DNA from: Boseongicola sp.
GTDB taxonomy: Bacteria > Pseudomonadota > Alphaproteobacteria > Rhodobacterales > Rhodobacteraceae
Length of the DNA stretch: 64,000 bases
Direction of reading: 5' to 3'
Assembly: GCA_028824715.1 (NCBI GenBank)
Contig: JAPPCV010000147.1
Span: 18,880 to 82,879, forward strand
Shown: positions 37,851-46,723 of the stretch, in pieces
How positions within the stretch are numbered: the first letter of the stretch is position 1
Layout of the letters: the number at the start of each line of letters is the position of its first letter
Translations under genes and position numbers: made by a program
The notes under the pieces: model-generated
Told to the model about the DNA's origin: nothing
Databases searched by the model: none
What the model saw: the letters and a program-made list of their open reading frames with translations, nothing else

Positions 37851-37914
37851 ATCGCTTAGCGACCGTGAATCGCGGCTGCGCAAATTCTCCGAGGCCAGTT
37901 TGGGGGCGACCTGC

Positions 37915-38991
37915 ATGGCGGATACACAAAGAGACCAGGGCTCCGCGGTCGGCGGCTTCTCGATCCTGGCGCTCTTCAGGCGGCCTGAGACCGGCGCTGC
38001 GGCAGGATTCATACTGATCTTCCTGTTCTTCGGCTACTTTGGCTGGGAAAGGAACTTTCTGACCGCCCTTGGGTCATCAACCTGGCTCAACTTCGCGTCC
38101 AAGGTCGGCATCATTGCAATTCCTATCGGGTTCCTGATGATCGCGGGCGAGCTCGATATCTCGGTCGGTGCCTTGATCCCGGCCGGCGGAATCGTGCTGG
38201 CGATGTCGGTCGAGCTCTTCGGGATGAACATCTGGCTTGGCGTTCTGGTCGGTCTCTTGGTGGCCGGGCTGATCGGCTATGTCAACGGCATGCTGGTGAC
38301 ACGCACCAACGTGCCGTCACTGATCGTGACCCTGGCGACACTGTTCGTGGTTGCGGGCTTGAACGCCTACGCCTCCAAGCAACTGGCCGGAACCACGCAG
38401 CACAGCCTGCAGGACGTTGGCGCGGTGTCCGAGTTCGTCTTGGGCGACTATCACTCGCTCGTGCTTGGTTCCGACGAGAACAGGATCACGATCTTCCGCA
38501 GCCTGCAAAGCTCGTTCTTCATCTGGATCGTCTTCGCAATCGCGTGTTTCTACATCCTGCATGTCGCGCCTTGGGGGAACTGGATCTTTGCCATGGGTGG
38601 AGATGAGGAAAGCGCCCGAAACGCGGGCATCCCGACCAACCGGCTGAAAATCGCGCTCTTCATGCTGTCGGCCATGGCGGCGGCTCTTGTCGGCATGACC
38701 GAGGCCGTTCTCGCCAACACGGCGAGTACGACGACCCAGTTCGGGATGATCTTCAACACGATCATCTGCGTGGTGGTCGGCGGCGTGCTTCTGACCGGCG
38801 GTTTCGGAACGGTGGCCGGCACGATCTTCGGCACGTTGACCTTCGGCATCGTCTTCCAGGGCATCAATTTCACGACGTTTGACAAGGACCTGAACCTGCT
38901 CTTCATCGGGGCGCTGCTGCTCGTCGCGGTTCTGATGAACGACACCTTCCGGAACCTCGCCACAAGCGCGTCGACCACAAGAAAAAAGTGA
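37915..38991 (+). CDS. CUT2-type ABC transporter permease 3
   Basis: 358-aa permease of the same family ([37 protein letters not shown]). It is the most divergent of the three and carries an extra loop around [16 protein letters not shown]. It lies between binding-protein 2 and the only ATPase gene, 10 bp before the latter. ATG 37915 begins the family N-terminus; the frame continues upstream into the preceding gene's end without support. Confidence 0.92.
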   Translation: MADTQRDQGSAVGGFSILALFRRPETGAAAGFILIFLFFGYFGWERNFLTALGSSTWLNFASKVGIIAIPIGFLMIAGELDISVGALIPAGGIVLAMSVELFGMNIWLGVLVGLLVAGLIGYVNGMLVTRTNVPSLIVTLATLFVVAGLNAYASKQLAGTTQHSLQDVGAVSEFVLGDYHSLVLGSDENRITIFRSLQSSFFIWIVFAIACFYILHVAPWGNWIFAMGGDEESARNAGIPTNRLKIALFMLSAMAAALVGMTEAVLANTASTTTQFGMIFNTIICVVVGGVLLTGGFGTVAGTIFGTLTFGIVFQGINFTTFDKDLNLLFIGALLLVAVLMNDTFRNLATSASTTRKK

Positions 38992-39001
38992 GGGACCCAA
39001 A

Positions 39002-39826
39002 ATGCCTGACAACGCAACCGTTCTGGAAATGAGGGGCGTGGACAAGAGCTTTGGTCCCATCGACGTGCTTCATGAGATCAGCCTCAAGGTCAACGAAGGT
39101 GAGGTGCTTTGCCTGCTGGGAGACAACGGTGCCGGAAAGTCCACGCTGATCAAGACGCTCTCGGGCGTGCATCAGCCGACCCGCGGCGAGATGCTGATGG
39201 ACGGCAAGCCGGTCAATTTCGTGCGACCCAAGGATGCTCAAGACATGGGCATTGCGACCGTGCACCAGTTTGGCGGAACCTATCCGCTGATGTCCATTGG
39301 GAGGAATTTCTTCGCTGGGGCCGAGCCAACCAGGGGCTGGGGACCATTCAAGGTGTTCGATCGAAGGAAGGCGAACGCCATCGCCGTCGAACAGGTCCGG
39401 AAATTCGGAATTACCGGGATTGACGACGGTGACCGGCTGGTCGGTGGACTGTCTGGCGGGGAGCGCCAGTCGCTTGCCATCGCGCGGGCCGTGTATTTTG
39501 GCGCCCGCGTGTTGATTCTCGACGAGCCGACCGCTGCGCTTGGGGTCAAGCAGGCCGCCCATGTGCTGCGCATCGTGAACGAGGCCAAGCGGCGCGGTCT
39601 GGCGGTGGTCTTCATCACGCACCAGGTCATGCACGCAATGGCCGTGGGCGATCACTTTACCGTCCTGATCCGGGGTGCCATCGCGGCTGACTTCCGCAAG
39701 GGCGAAAAGACAAGGGAAGAAATTGCCGACCTCATGGCTGGCGGAGAATCCATGGCCGACCTGGAGGCCGACATCGAAGGGTACATGGAGACCCACGAAG
39801 GTCATCCGCCACCGCCCGTACATTGA
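39002..39826 (+). CDS. CUT2-type ABC transporter, single-domain ATP-binding protein
   Basis: 274-aa ATPase with one ABC domain, unlike the duplicated 500-aa RbsA type. Walker [10 protein letters not shown], signature [15 protein letters not shown], Walker [13 protein letters not shown] and H-loop [10 protein letters not shown] are all intact. As the only ATPase in the operon it must serve all three permeases, working as a homodimer, unless another ATPase is encoded elsewhere. The C-terminal tail is acidic, then His/Pro-rich. Confidence 0.92.
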   Translation: MPDNATVLEMRGVDKSFGPIDVLHEISLKVNEGEVLCLLGDNGAGKSTLIKTLSGVHQPTRGEMLMDGKPVNFVRPKDAQDMGIATVHQFGGTYPLMSIGRNFFAGAEPTRGWGPFKVFDRRKANAIAVEQVRKFGITGIDDGDRLVGGLSGGERQSLAIARAVYFGARVLILDEPTAALGVKQAAHVLRIVNEAKRRGLAVVFITHQVMHAMAVGDHFTVLIRGAIAADFRKGEKTREEIADLMAGGESMADLEADIEGYMETHEGHPPPPVH

Positions 39827-39911
39827 AAGCCGGCCGGACGGTCTCTTGTCCGGCCAAAACGAAACCGGCATTCCAGCGGTGTCACATCGACCCGAATTGA
39901 CGGAGACTGAC

Positions 39912-40916
39912 TTGACGACGAAGATTGCTGTAATCGGCGCGGGCTTGATGGGAGCGGATCACGCCGGGATCGTGGCCCGGGACATGCCTGGCGCGACACT
40001 TCAAGTGATCTGCGACAGGGATGCAGGTCGCGCCCAGTCCGTTGCCGATGCGTACGGGGCAGTGGATGTCGACACCGACCCGGAGGCAGTCATCGCAAGC
40101 GACGACGTTGACGCGGTGATCTTGGCCAGTCCGGACTTCACCCATGCGCCGCTGTCGAAGGCCTGCATTGCGGCCGAAAAGCGCGTGCTGTGCGAAAAGC
40201 CCCTGTCCCAGAGCTCGGCAGAGTGCCTTGAGGTTATCGAGGCCGAGCAAGGGGCAGGCAGCCGGTACGTCATGCTGGGCTTCATGCGCCGCTACGACCA
40301 GTCCTATGTCGAGATGAGGCAGGCACTGGCAAGCGGCAGGTTGGGCCGGCCGCTCATTATGCACAACTTCCACCGCAACGTCGAAACCCCTGCCGCGAGC
40401 TTTGCCGCGGCCATGGCAATCACCAATTCCGCGCCGCACGAATTTGACGTCGCCCGCCATGTTCTGGGCACCGAATACACCTCCATCACGGCGCATGAGC
40501 CCCGCCGCTCGGACGGGCTTGTCGCTCCGGTGGTCATGGTGCTGGAAACGGCGGATGGCCAGCTCGTGACCATCGAGATCAACAACAACGCGGCCTACGG
40601 CTATGACGTTCGTGCCGAACTGGTGGGCGAAGCGGGAAGTGTCTCGATCAACAACGTGGCCTATACCCGAACGGACGTGAAGCAGACTTCCGCCACCCGC
40701 TATGATGCCGATTGGCGCGGGCGCTACCGTGACGCCTATATACGCCAAGACCGGCAATTCCTGCGCTTTGCAGAAACAGGGGCATTCCCTGAAATCGCGA
40801 GCGATTGCTGGGACGGGTATTGCGCCGCCGTGGTCGCGGAGGCGGGTGTCAAGGCGCTCGCATCGGGCACAAGGCAGGCGGTTGAAACTATCGACAAACC
40901 GGAGTTCTACGCATGA
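39912..40916 (+). CDS. Gfo/Idh/MocA oxidoreductase, inositol 2-dehydrogenase-like
   Basis: 334-aa NAD-dependent dehydrogenase of the IolG/MocA group. Rossmann motif KIAVIGAGLMGADHAG, catalytic Lys in LCEKPLSQS and the ring-binding ITNSAPHEFDVARHVL resemble inositol 2-dehydrogenases. TTG 39912 has GGAG six bases upstream; the longer frame enters the ATPase gene. Its stop overlaps the next ATG (ATGA). It would oxidise the imported cyclitol or sugar in the first step. Confidence 0.88.
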   Translation: MTTKIAVIGAGLMGADHAGIVARDMPGATLQVICDRDAGRAQSVADAYGAVDVDTDPEAVIASDDVDAVILASPDFTHAPLSKACIAAEKRVLCEKPLSQSSAECLEVIEAEQGAGSRYVMLGFMRRYDQSYVEMRQALASGRLGRPLIMHNFHRNVETPAASFAAAMAITNSAPHEFDVARHVLGTEYTSITAHEPRRSDGLVAPVVMVLETADGQLVTIEINNNAAYGYDVRAELVGEAGSVSINNVAYTRTDVKQTSATRYDADWRGRYRDAYIRQDRQFLRFAETGAFPEIASDCWDGYCAAVVAEAGVKALASGTRQAVETIDKPEFYA

Positions 40917-41872
40917 AACTGGGGTTCGTGTCAGACAGCCTTGGGGCGATGTCCTTCGGCGAGATGCTGGATCATGCCGTCCGCATCGGCGTCAGCGGGG
41001 TCGAGGTGAACACCTGCGGCTGGTCCACAGCGCCGCATTGCAAGCTGGACGATCTGCTTGGAGTGCGCGATGCGCAAATTGCGTTCCAGGCGGAATTCGA
41101 CAAGCGCGGGCTAGAGATCATTTCGTTCAACGCGAACGGCAACCCCCTGCATCCGACGGATCCGCGGCATGGCGAGGACCTGAGAAAGACCATCCGGCTT
41201 GCTGGCGAGATGGGTGTGGAGACGGTCTGCACAATGTCGGGCCTGCCCGCCGGATCGGCGGACGACAAGATGCCAAACTGGGTGGTCAGCAGCTGGCCAC
41301 CAGAGACGCAGGACATCCTGCGGTATCAATGGGAGCAAGAGCTGATTCCGTTCTGGACGGAGATCACGGCACTTGCGAAAGAGAACGGTGTCGAGAAGAT
41401 TGCGCTGGAGCTGCACGGCAACCAGTGTGTCTACAATGTTCCCTCCCTGAGAAGACTGCGCGAGGCGGTCGGGCCGGTGATCGGGGCCAACCTCGACCCC
41501 TCGCATCTTTTCTGGATGGGGGCCGATCCGCTGGTCGCAGCGGAGGCGTTGGGCGAGGCGGTCTATCACGTGCACGCCAAGGACACGTTCCTGAACGCGC
41601 CAATTCAGGCGACGACATCGCTGCTGGAAAACGGTTCGCTGATGGATGTCCCGGCGCGCAGCTGGTCCTATGTCACGCTAGGTTTCGGGCATGGCGAGGA
41701 ATGGTGGCGGCAATTCTGCTACCGGCTCAAGATGGGCGGCTATGACGGCTGGCTCTCGATCGAGCACGAGGACGTGCTTCTCAACTCTCTCGAGGGGCTG
41801 GAGAAATCCGCAGCCCTTCTGAAGGGCGTGATGCCCGACCGCCCCGCCGATTTCAAGCCTCAGGAAATCTGA
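40913..41872 (+). CDS. TIM-barrel sugar isomerase/epimerase, IolE/MocC-like
   Basis: 319-aa xylose-isomerase-like TIM barrel. Metal-binding candidates are Glu in IALELHGNQ, Asp/His in NLDPSHLFWMG, His in YHVHAKDTFL and Glu in LSIEHEDVLL, an order typical of IolE, IolI and MocC proteins that act on 2-keto-inositols. It is coupled to the dehydrogenase by a 4-bp overlap. Probably catalyses the step after oxidation of the cyclitol. Confidence 0.85.
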   Translation: MKLGFVSDSLGAMSFGEMLDHAVRIGVSGVEVNTCGWSTAPHCKLDDLLGVRDAQIAFQAEFDKRGLEIISFNANGNPLHPTDPRHGEDLRKTIRLAGEMGVETVCTMSGLPAGSADDKMPNWVVSSWPPETQDILRYQWEQELIPFWTEITALAKENGVEKIALELHGNQCVYNVPSLRRLREAVGPVIGANLDPSHLFWMGADPLVAAEALGEAVYHVHAKDTFLNAPIQATTSLLENGSLMDVPARSWSYVTLGFGHGEEWWRQFCYRLKMGGYDGWLSIEHEDVLLNSLEGLEKSAALLKGVMPDRPADFKPQEI

Positions 41873-41875
41873 GTC

Positions 41876-42937
41876 ATGGCCCTTGACTGCAGCCGCCGGG
41901 GACCTGACGCGGACCGTGCCATGACCAATGATCTGGTCACGGAGGATTGGCCTCGGCCTCCGACCAACCAGAAGATGATGACGGCATTGCTGAGACGCGC
42001 CGGCCAGCCTGCGACCCGGAACCTGATCGTGCCATTCGGCCGCATGATCCAATTCGCGGAGTTGGCCATCTTGCCGATGGCGTCCTTGTGGTCGGCACAC
42101 ATCTGGCTGGCACATGGCGTTGTCCGTGGCTCGGCCATGGACCCACGCTGGCATGAATGCGGTCGAGGCACGGCTTTCAAGACTAGCTGGGTGAACAAGG
42201 TCGTGTTTCGCATCTTTGGCCTCCGCATGATCCGCGATCCCTTTTGCAGGAAGTTCGGCCACGCACTGCGCCACTCGGACACCATCAACGCGGGCCGAGA
42301 TCCCGAGGCCGCGATCATGCGCCCCGTCGTCGCGCTCAAGATGGCAGCGAATCCTCTCTGCAACGTCGACGAGATCGAAGCGGGCAGGCGCATTCTCGCC
42401 AAAGGAGCAGGCCGGATCGTGCCAGATGAGGCGGAGCATATGGAATGGGACCTTTGTCCCAAGACAATCCAGACCTCACGCGTCTCGCCGGCCATCCGCG
42501 CCGCCACCATCGCCGCCGCGCTGATCTTCCGAGGCTGGATGCCTGCGTTGCTGATCTGTCTGGCGCGGTCCCATGGGATCTGGCACATGGTGATCTGTGG
42601 CTGGCTTCAGCATGGCGGGAGGGCCGACAACTTCCTTGACGACCGTCTGAACTGTCGCAGCGTCTTTGTGAACCCTGTCGGCCGCCGCATCTGCTGGAAC
42701 ATGAACTGCGATGAGAAACACCAGATGTTCCCGCTGGTGCCGTACTGCAAGGTGCCCGACTTGTACGAAACGTGTCGGCACAGCTTTCCCGCCCGGAACT
42801 GCACGATGGCCAGCGGTTTCGCAGAGATGTTGCCGGTCCATTGGCGTCAGCGGACCAATTTCGATTGCCACCTCCGGCGACCCGTGCGGGAGACCGCGAA
42901 TCCCAATCACGACGGGCTCCGCGCCCATGCCGCCTGA
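41876..42937 (+). CDS. mocD: MocD-like fatty-acid-desaturase-fold protein with catalytic histidines lost
   Basis: 353-aa reading frame clearly homologous to the desaturase group that includes MocD: WHECGRGTAFKT, GRDPE, LDDRLNCRSVFVNP and NMNCDEKHQMFPLVP are recognisable. The metal-binding boxes are altered, however: HECGH is HECGR, the HxRHH box is HALRH, and YHVEHH is CDEKHQ. At least three or four iron ligands are gone, so oxygenase activity is not expected. Several hydrophobic segments have also taken on charged residues. It starts 3 bp after the isomerase gene and precedes an intact Rieske ferredoxin. Either a decaying gene that keeps its frame, or a protein with a new role. Confidence 0.75.
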   Translation: MALDCSRRGPDADRAMTNDLVTEDWPRPPTNQKMMTALLRRAGQPATRNLIVPFGRMIQFAELAILPMASLWSAHIWLAHGVVRGSAMDPRWHECGRGTAFKTSWVNKVVFRIFGLRMIRDPFCRKFGHALRHSDTINAGRDPEAAIMRPVVALKMAANPLCNVDEIEAGRRILAKGAGRIVPDEAEHMEWDLCPKTIQTSRVSPAIRAATIAAALIFRGWMPALLICLARSHGIWHMVICGWLQHGGRADNFLDDRLNCRSVFVNPVGRRICWNMNCDEKHQMFPLVPYCKVPDLYETCRHSFPARNCTMASGFAEMLPVHWRQRTNFDCHLRRPVRETANPNHDGLRAHAA

Positions 42938-42956
42938 GAAAAGAGGAGACAATGTC

Positions 42957-43268
42957 ATGGCCGAATGGATCGACGCCTGCGCCGTCGGCGACATCGAAGA
43001 GGAAGACGTGATCCGCTTCGACCACGGATCGAGGACATTCATCATCGTGCGGGATCACGAGGACAACCACTACTGCACCGACGGGCTCTGCACACACGAG
43101 CAGATCCACCTGAGCGACGGTCTCGTGGTGGAAGCGACAATCGAGTGCCCGAAACACTCTTCGATCTTCGACTGTGCAACCGGTGAAGTCGAAACGCCAC
43201 CCGCCTGCGAGAACCTGCACACCTACCCCACCAAGATCAAGGACGGCCGGGTGTTCGTGGAAATCTGA
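42957..43268 (+). CDS. mocE: Rieske-type [2Fe-2S] ferredoxin (MocE-like)
   Basis: 103-aa Rieske ferredoxin. Cluster ligands are CTHEQIHL (Cys, His) and CPKHSSIF (Cys, His), as in MocE of rhizopine catabolism and small ferredoxins of ring oxygenases. ATG 42957 follows AAGAGGAG. Cytoplasmic electron carrier for the neighbouring MocD-like protein; its own reductase survives only as fragments downstream, so it may have no partner here. Confidence 0.88.
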   Translation: MAEWIDACAVGDIEEEDVIRFDHGSRTFIIVRDHEDNHYCTDGLCTHEQIHLSDGLVVEATIECPKHSSIFDCATGEVETPPACENLHTYPTKIKDGRVFVEI

Positions 43269-43270
43269 CC

Positions 43271-43415
43271 ATGGACCTTCGACTTGCTGCCTGTGCCGAT
43301 TTGCCTTGGCCGGACAAGCCGATCGCCTGGCGGGCATCGCGCATTCATGAAATGGGCATTGGCGTCGGTCCCTGGAACTGGCTGGACGGATGTCCGGACG
43401 CGCTGGACGGGACGC
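43271..43415 (+). pseudogene. 5' fragment of a TIM-barrel (hydroxypyruvate isomerase-like) gene
   Basis: The frame from ATG 43271 reads LRLAACADLPWPDKPIAW then RIHEMGIGVGPWNW, the start of a sugar-isomerase barrel of the hydroxypyruvate isomerase type. After about 48 codons the similarity ends and the frame runs into unrelated sequence. The gene appears cut by a deletion that joined it to the reductase fragment. Confidence 0.55.
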
Positions 43416-43424
43416 CCAAGCCGA

Positions 43425-43870
43425 TCCGACCAATTGCGACCCATGAAGCCGCGCGGACCGAGCGGAAGATCGGCACGCGCGCCCCAGGACTCGATCCCGG
43501 CAGTCAGACGGTAAGAGCGTCCAATTGCGATGACCATCGCCGTGAACAGTTGCTTATGGCGACCGGTGCGCGGGCACGGCTGTTCCCCGGATCGGAAGCC
43601 TGCCTGGCCCCGAGGACCGATGCCGATGCTGCCGACAATCCTGAATGCCTGACGCGGGCGCACGGATCGAGATCTTCGGCGGTGGCTTGGTTGCCCTCGA
43701 ACCGGCGGCTGCAGCGCGCGAGTCCTGTGTCGATGTCCCGGTCATGGCAGCCTGGAGCGGCCCGGGCGATGCCGGTCGCCAAGAACATTCGCGTTCTCGA
43801 CAGACCTTTCGAGCGCGACTCCAGCGTCGATTCGCAGGTGCTCGCCAATCCATCCCAAGACCTGAAATGA
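43425..43870 (+). pseudogene. Decayed ferredoxin reductase (MocF-like) fragment
   Basis: Pieces of an FAD/NAD-dependent ferredoxin reductase occur in order but in different frames: IGTRAPGLDPGSQTV, EQLLMATGARARLFPGSEA, then in another frame GARIEIFGGGLVALEPAAAA (the NAD-binding GxGxxG region), then ARAMPVAKNIRVL. Both the FAD N-terminus and the C-terminal domain are absent. At least two frameshifts and two end truncations make it non-functional. It lies where mocF would be expected after mocD and mocE. Confidence 0.7.
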
Positions 43871-43903
43871 CTGCTCCGGGCAGCCTGAGAGAGAGGAAGA
43901 CCC

Positions 43904-44722
43904 ATGTATCATAACCGTCCCCATGTCGAAGACATCCGCGCCATGAAGAGGCGTGGCGAGAAGATTTCGATGCTCTTCGTGACCACGCCCGAGGAAGCGG
44001 CCGCCGCGAACGCGGCCGGCATCCACATGCTGTCGATCGAGGGGCGGTTCTTCGATGCCGAAATGCGTGAGGCCGCGGGCGACTGCTTCGTGCAGGTTGG
44101 TCTGCCCTATGGCGGTTGGGGTCGTTTTGAGGGGCGGCCCATCGCGACCGGAGAGGACTACCTGCGCGCGGCGTTTCACTATGCAGGGATGGGTGGCGAC
44201 GCCTATTACTGCTCAGCCTCCTACGAGATCCAGAAGCTCCTTTGCGACAATCACTTGCCCGTCGTCGGGCATATCGGACTGATCCCGTCCTACATCACCT
44301 GGACCGGATGGCGCGCTGTTGGCAAGACGTCCGATGAGGCAGAGGCGCTCTGGCGACATACGCGGAGGCTCGAGGAGATCGGCGTCTTTGGTGCAGAACT
44401 GGAAGTCGTGCCCGATCGCGTGGCGAAGTTCCTGACGGAGAACTCGTCGCTCGTCATGCTTGGCATGGGCGCGGGCAAGCATGCCGATGCTCAGTATCTC
44501 TTTACCGAGGATGTCTGCGGCTACGGCAAGAACCACAAGCCGCGCCATGGCAAGGTCTACCGGAACTTCGCGCCTGAGCTCGAACGGCTGCAACGCGAAC
44601 GCATCGCGGCGTTCAAGGCGTTCAAGGCGGACGTCGACACGGGCGGATATCCCGAGGCAGCGCACACCGTTCCGATCAAGGATGACGAGTTCGAGGCCTT
44701 CATGGCGAAAGTGCAAGGCTGA
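43904..44722 (+). CDS. Ketopantoate hydroxymethyltransferase (PanB)-like protein
   Basis: 272-aa protein of the PEP-mutase/ketopantoate hydroxymethyltransferase fold. It has VVGHIGLIPSYITWTGWRAVGKT and AELEVVPDRVA, where PanB has its catalytic Glu, plus LGMGAGKHADAQYLFTED. The N-terminal half (MLSIEGRFF, LPYGGWG) is divergent. GAGAGAGGAAG precedes the ATG. In a catabolic island it is more likely an aldolase or lyase for a keto-acid than a pantothenate enzyme. It overlaps the next start by 1 bp. Confidence 0.75.
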   Translation: MYHNRPHVEDIRAMKRRGEKISMLFVTTPEEAAAANAAGIHMLSIEGRFFDAEMREAAGDCFVQVGLPYGGWGRFEGRPIATGEDYLRAAFHYAGMGGDAYYCSASYEIQKLLCDNHLPVVGHIGLIPSYITWTGWRAVGKTSDEAEALWRHTRRLEEIGVFGAELEVVPDRVAKFLTENSSLVMLGMGAGKHADAQYLFTEDVCGYGKNHKPRHGKVYRNFAPELERLQRERIAAFKAFKADVDTGGYPEAAHTVPIKDDEFEAFMAKVQG

Positions 44723-45751
44723 TGCTCAGGATCGGGGTGGCCGGCTACGGGACCGGCGGGCAGCACTTTCACTACACCCTTCAATCGACGCGGCGGAGGG
44801 CTGTGCGCTGGCGGGCATCATGGCGCGGGCGGAGGGTACCATCGCCAAGGTCCGGGCGGACTGGCCCGATACGCCGGTCTTCCCGAGCCTTGCCGCGATG
44901 ATCGAGGCGCGCGTCTGCGAAGCGGTCACGGTCACGACGCCGCCGCAGACCCGCAGGGCGCTGGTTCTCGAAGCCATCCGTGCTGGGTTGCACGTCGTCG
45001 CCGACAAGCCGTTTGCACCGGACTACGAAGGCGCGATGGAGCTTGATGCGGCGGCCAAGGCTGAAGGTGTGACACTCGGCGTCTGTCAGAACCGCCGTTA
45101 CGACGCGGATCTGCAGACCATGAAGAAGGTCATCGACGATGGCCGGATCGGCAGGGTCGGGAGGATCGAAAGCCGCTTGGATCAGGACAGCCCGCAGACG
45201 CTGGAAGCCGGACCGAAAGGCGGCCTGTTGCGCGACCTCGGCAGCCATGTCGTCGATCAGGTGACCCATTTGCTTGGACCGGTCGAAACCGTCGAAGCGC
45301 AACTCGACATGATCGACTTGCCGGAAGGTCCGACGGACGCCAGCTTCACGATGACCCTACGCCATGAAGATGGCGCACACAGCCACCTCTCTGCCTGCAA
45401 GCTCAACTGCATCGACGATCGTGAACTCAGGGCAATTGGCGATCTTGGCAGATATGTCTCCAGGTCCATCGACATCCAGGCGCAGGACCTGTTCGCAGGA
45501 AAGCGTCCGGCCGACGACCTCGCGGCCTGGGGCTGCGAGCCTGAAGCCAATTGGGGCACGCTCCGCACGTCCGCCGGTTCGATGCGCATCCCGTCCGAAC
45601 AGGGCCGTTGCCATGACTACTGCGAAGCCTTCGGACGCGCGGTTCGGGAGGAGACACCGCCCCGGTCTCCGCCGAGACAGGAGCACGCACGCTCGCGGTT
45701 CTCGACGCCGCACGCCAAAGCGCGGCCGAGGGGCGATCGATTTCACTCTGA
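44722..45751 (+). pseudogene. Gfo/Idh/MocA oxidoreductase with two frameshifts
   Basis: ATG 44722 begins a good dehydrogenase start, MLRIGVAGYGTGGQHFHYT. An extra base in CCCTTCAATCGAC (about 44778) then moves the coding frame, which continues IDAAEGCALAGIMARAEG and so on through GLHVVADKPFAPDYEG (catalytic Lys) and LLRDLGSHVVDQVTHLLG. Near 45660 a run of C loses register and the natural C-terminus resumes as ARTLAVLDAARQSAAEG to a TGA at 45749. Length and content otherwise fit a full 340-aa enzyme. Inactive unless both indels are sequencing errors; both fall in or beside short homopolymers. Confidence 0.8.
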
Positions 45752-45789
45752 ACCCGGGAATCGCCTCCCGCACGAGGCAGATGAACGCA

Positions 45790-46100
45790 TGTTGAGCGTT
45801 GGGGCTTCTCGGGTCAGGCCGGATCACCGGCGTGCATGCAACGGCGGTCGCTTCGAACCTCAAGAGCGATTTCTTGGCGCTGTCGGACCGTCATCCCAAG
45901 ACCGCCGAAATGCAATCACGAAATGTGGCACGACCACTCGAACGACCGAAGTCATCATCGCGGCCGCTTCGATCGACTCGGTGCTGATTGTTGCATCGGC
46001 CGACATGCATTCGGACCTGAGCGAAGCAGCGATTGTGTCGGGCAATGCCGTTATTCGAGATAGGCCCGTCGATCCATGGGCATGTCCCATGCACGATCAA
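45790..46100 (+). pseudogene. 5' fragment of another inositol 2-dehydrogenase-like gene
   Basis: GLLGSGRITGVHATAVASN and, in a shifted frame, TTEVIIAAASIDSVLI and SDLSEAAIVSGNAV are the first 110 residues or so of an IolG-type dehydrogenase. An extra G in GTTGGGGC separates the start from the domain, a second shift follows, the catalytic EKP has become RDRP, and similarity ends before the substrate domain. A truncated, frameshifted relic. Confidence 0.65.
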
Positions 46101-46723
46101 GGCGATCGGAGAGGGCCCATTTCCGCAACGCGGTTGCCTGCCTGGCGGCCTGCATGGCGCCACTTCATGTCCGATCGCCTCACTCTCTGCGTGATCAGGC
46201 TCTATTTCGTTGAGTCCGCGGCTTCTGATCCGGTCGCGGTGCCTGCCCCGGCGGCTTCCGCGCGGCTCATGCCGCGTTGGCAGCCGTAGGTTCCTGAACG
46301 GGTCCGATCTCGCCGGCAATTTCTTGGCCGGATCGGATTGTCCGCCGCACGGATTGACGGGTTGCCCGGACATCATGCAGGAAGTCGGAACCTGCTGACT
46401 TCCTGTCCCTGCAGGCCGCTTTCGGCTGGTCGCCTGATCCGGAGCTCTTCCGCCGCATGCAGATGCTGAACGCGGGCGGCCACGCCATGAATGGCGCTCG
46501 AACACGAGGAAGGGCGGGGTGACAAGAACAAGGCGTGTCCCGAACCAGGCACGCCGAATCAGTCAAAGCGCCTGCCGAGCTCCTGAGTTCGGGTTGCGTT
46601 CGAAGAGCGCTCGCCCGCCGCCACGCCCGTGTTCCAGTTGAGGGATGGATTTCCGCCGCCGAGCAACGGGGGCATGCGGGGAAGGTGCGTGGAGTGGCTG
46701 CCGGATCGAGTCCGGCTTTTCAT
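46101..46723. other. Gap with no recognised gene
   Basis: 620 bp between the decayed dehydrogenase fragment and the TRAP large-permease gene, which ends here on the minus strand. Open frames on both strands show no family sequence. It may hold further unrecognisable remains of the catabolic island. Confidence 0.4.
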
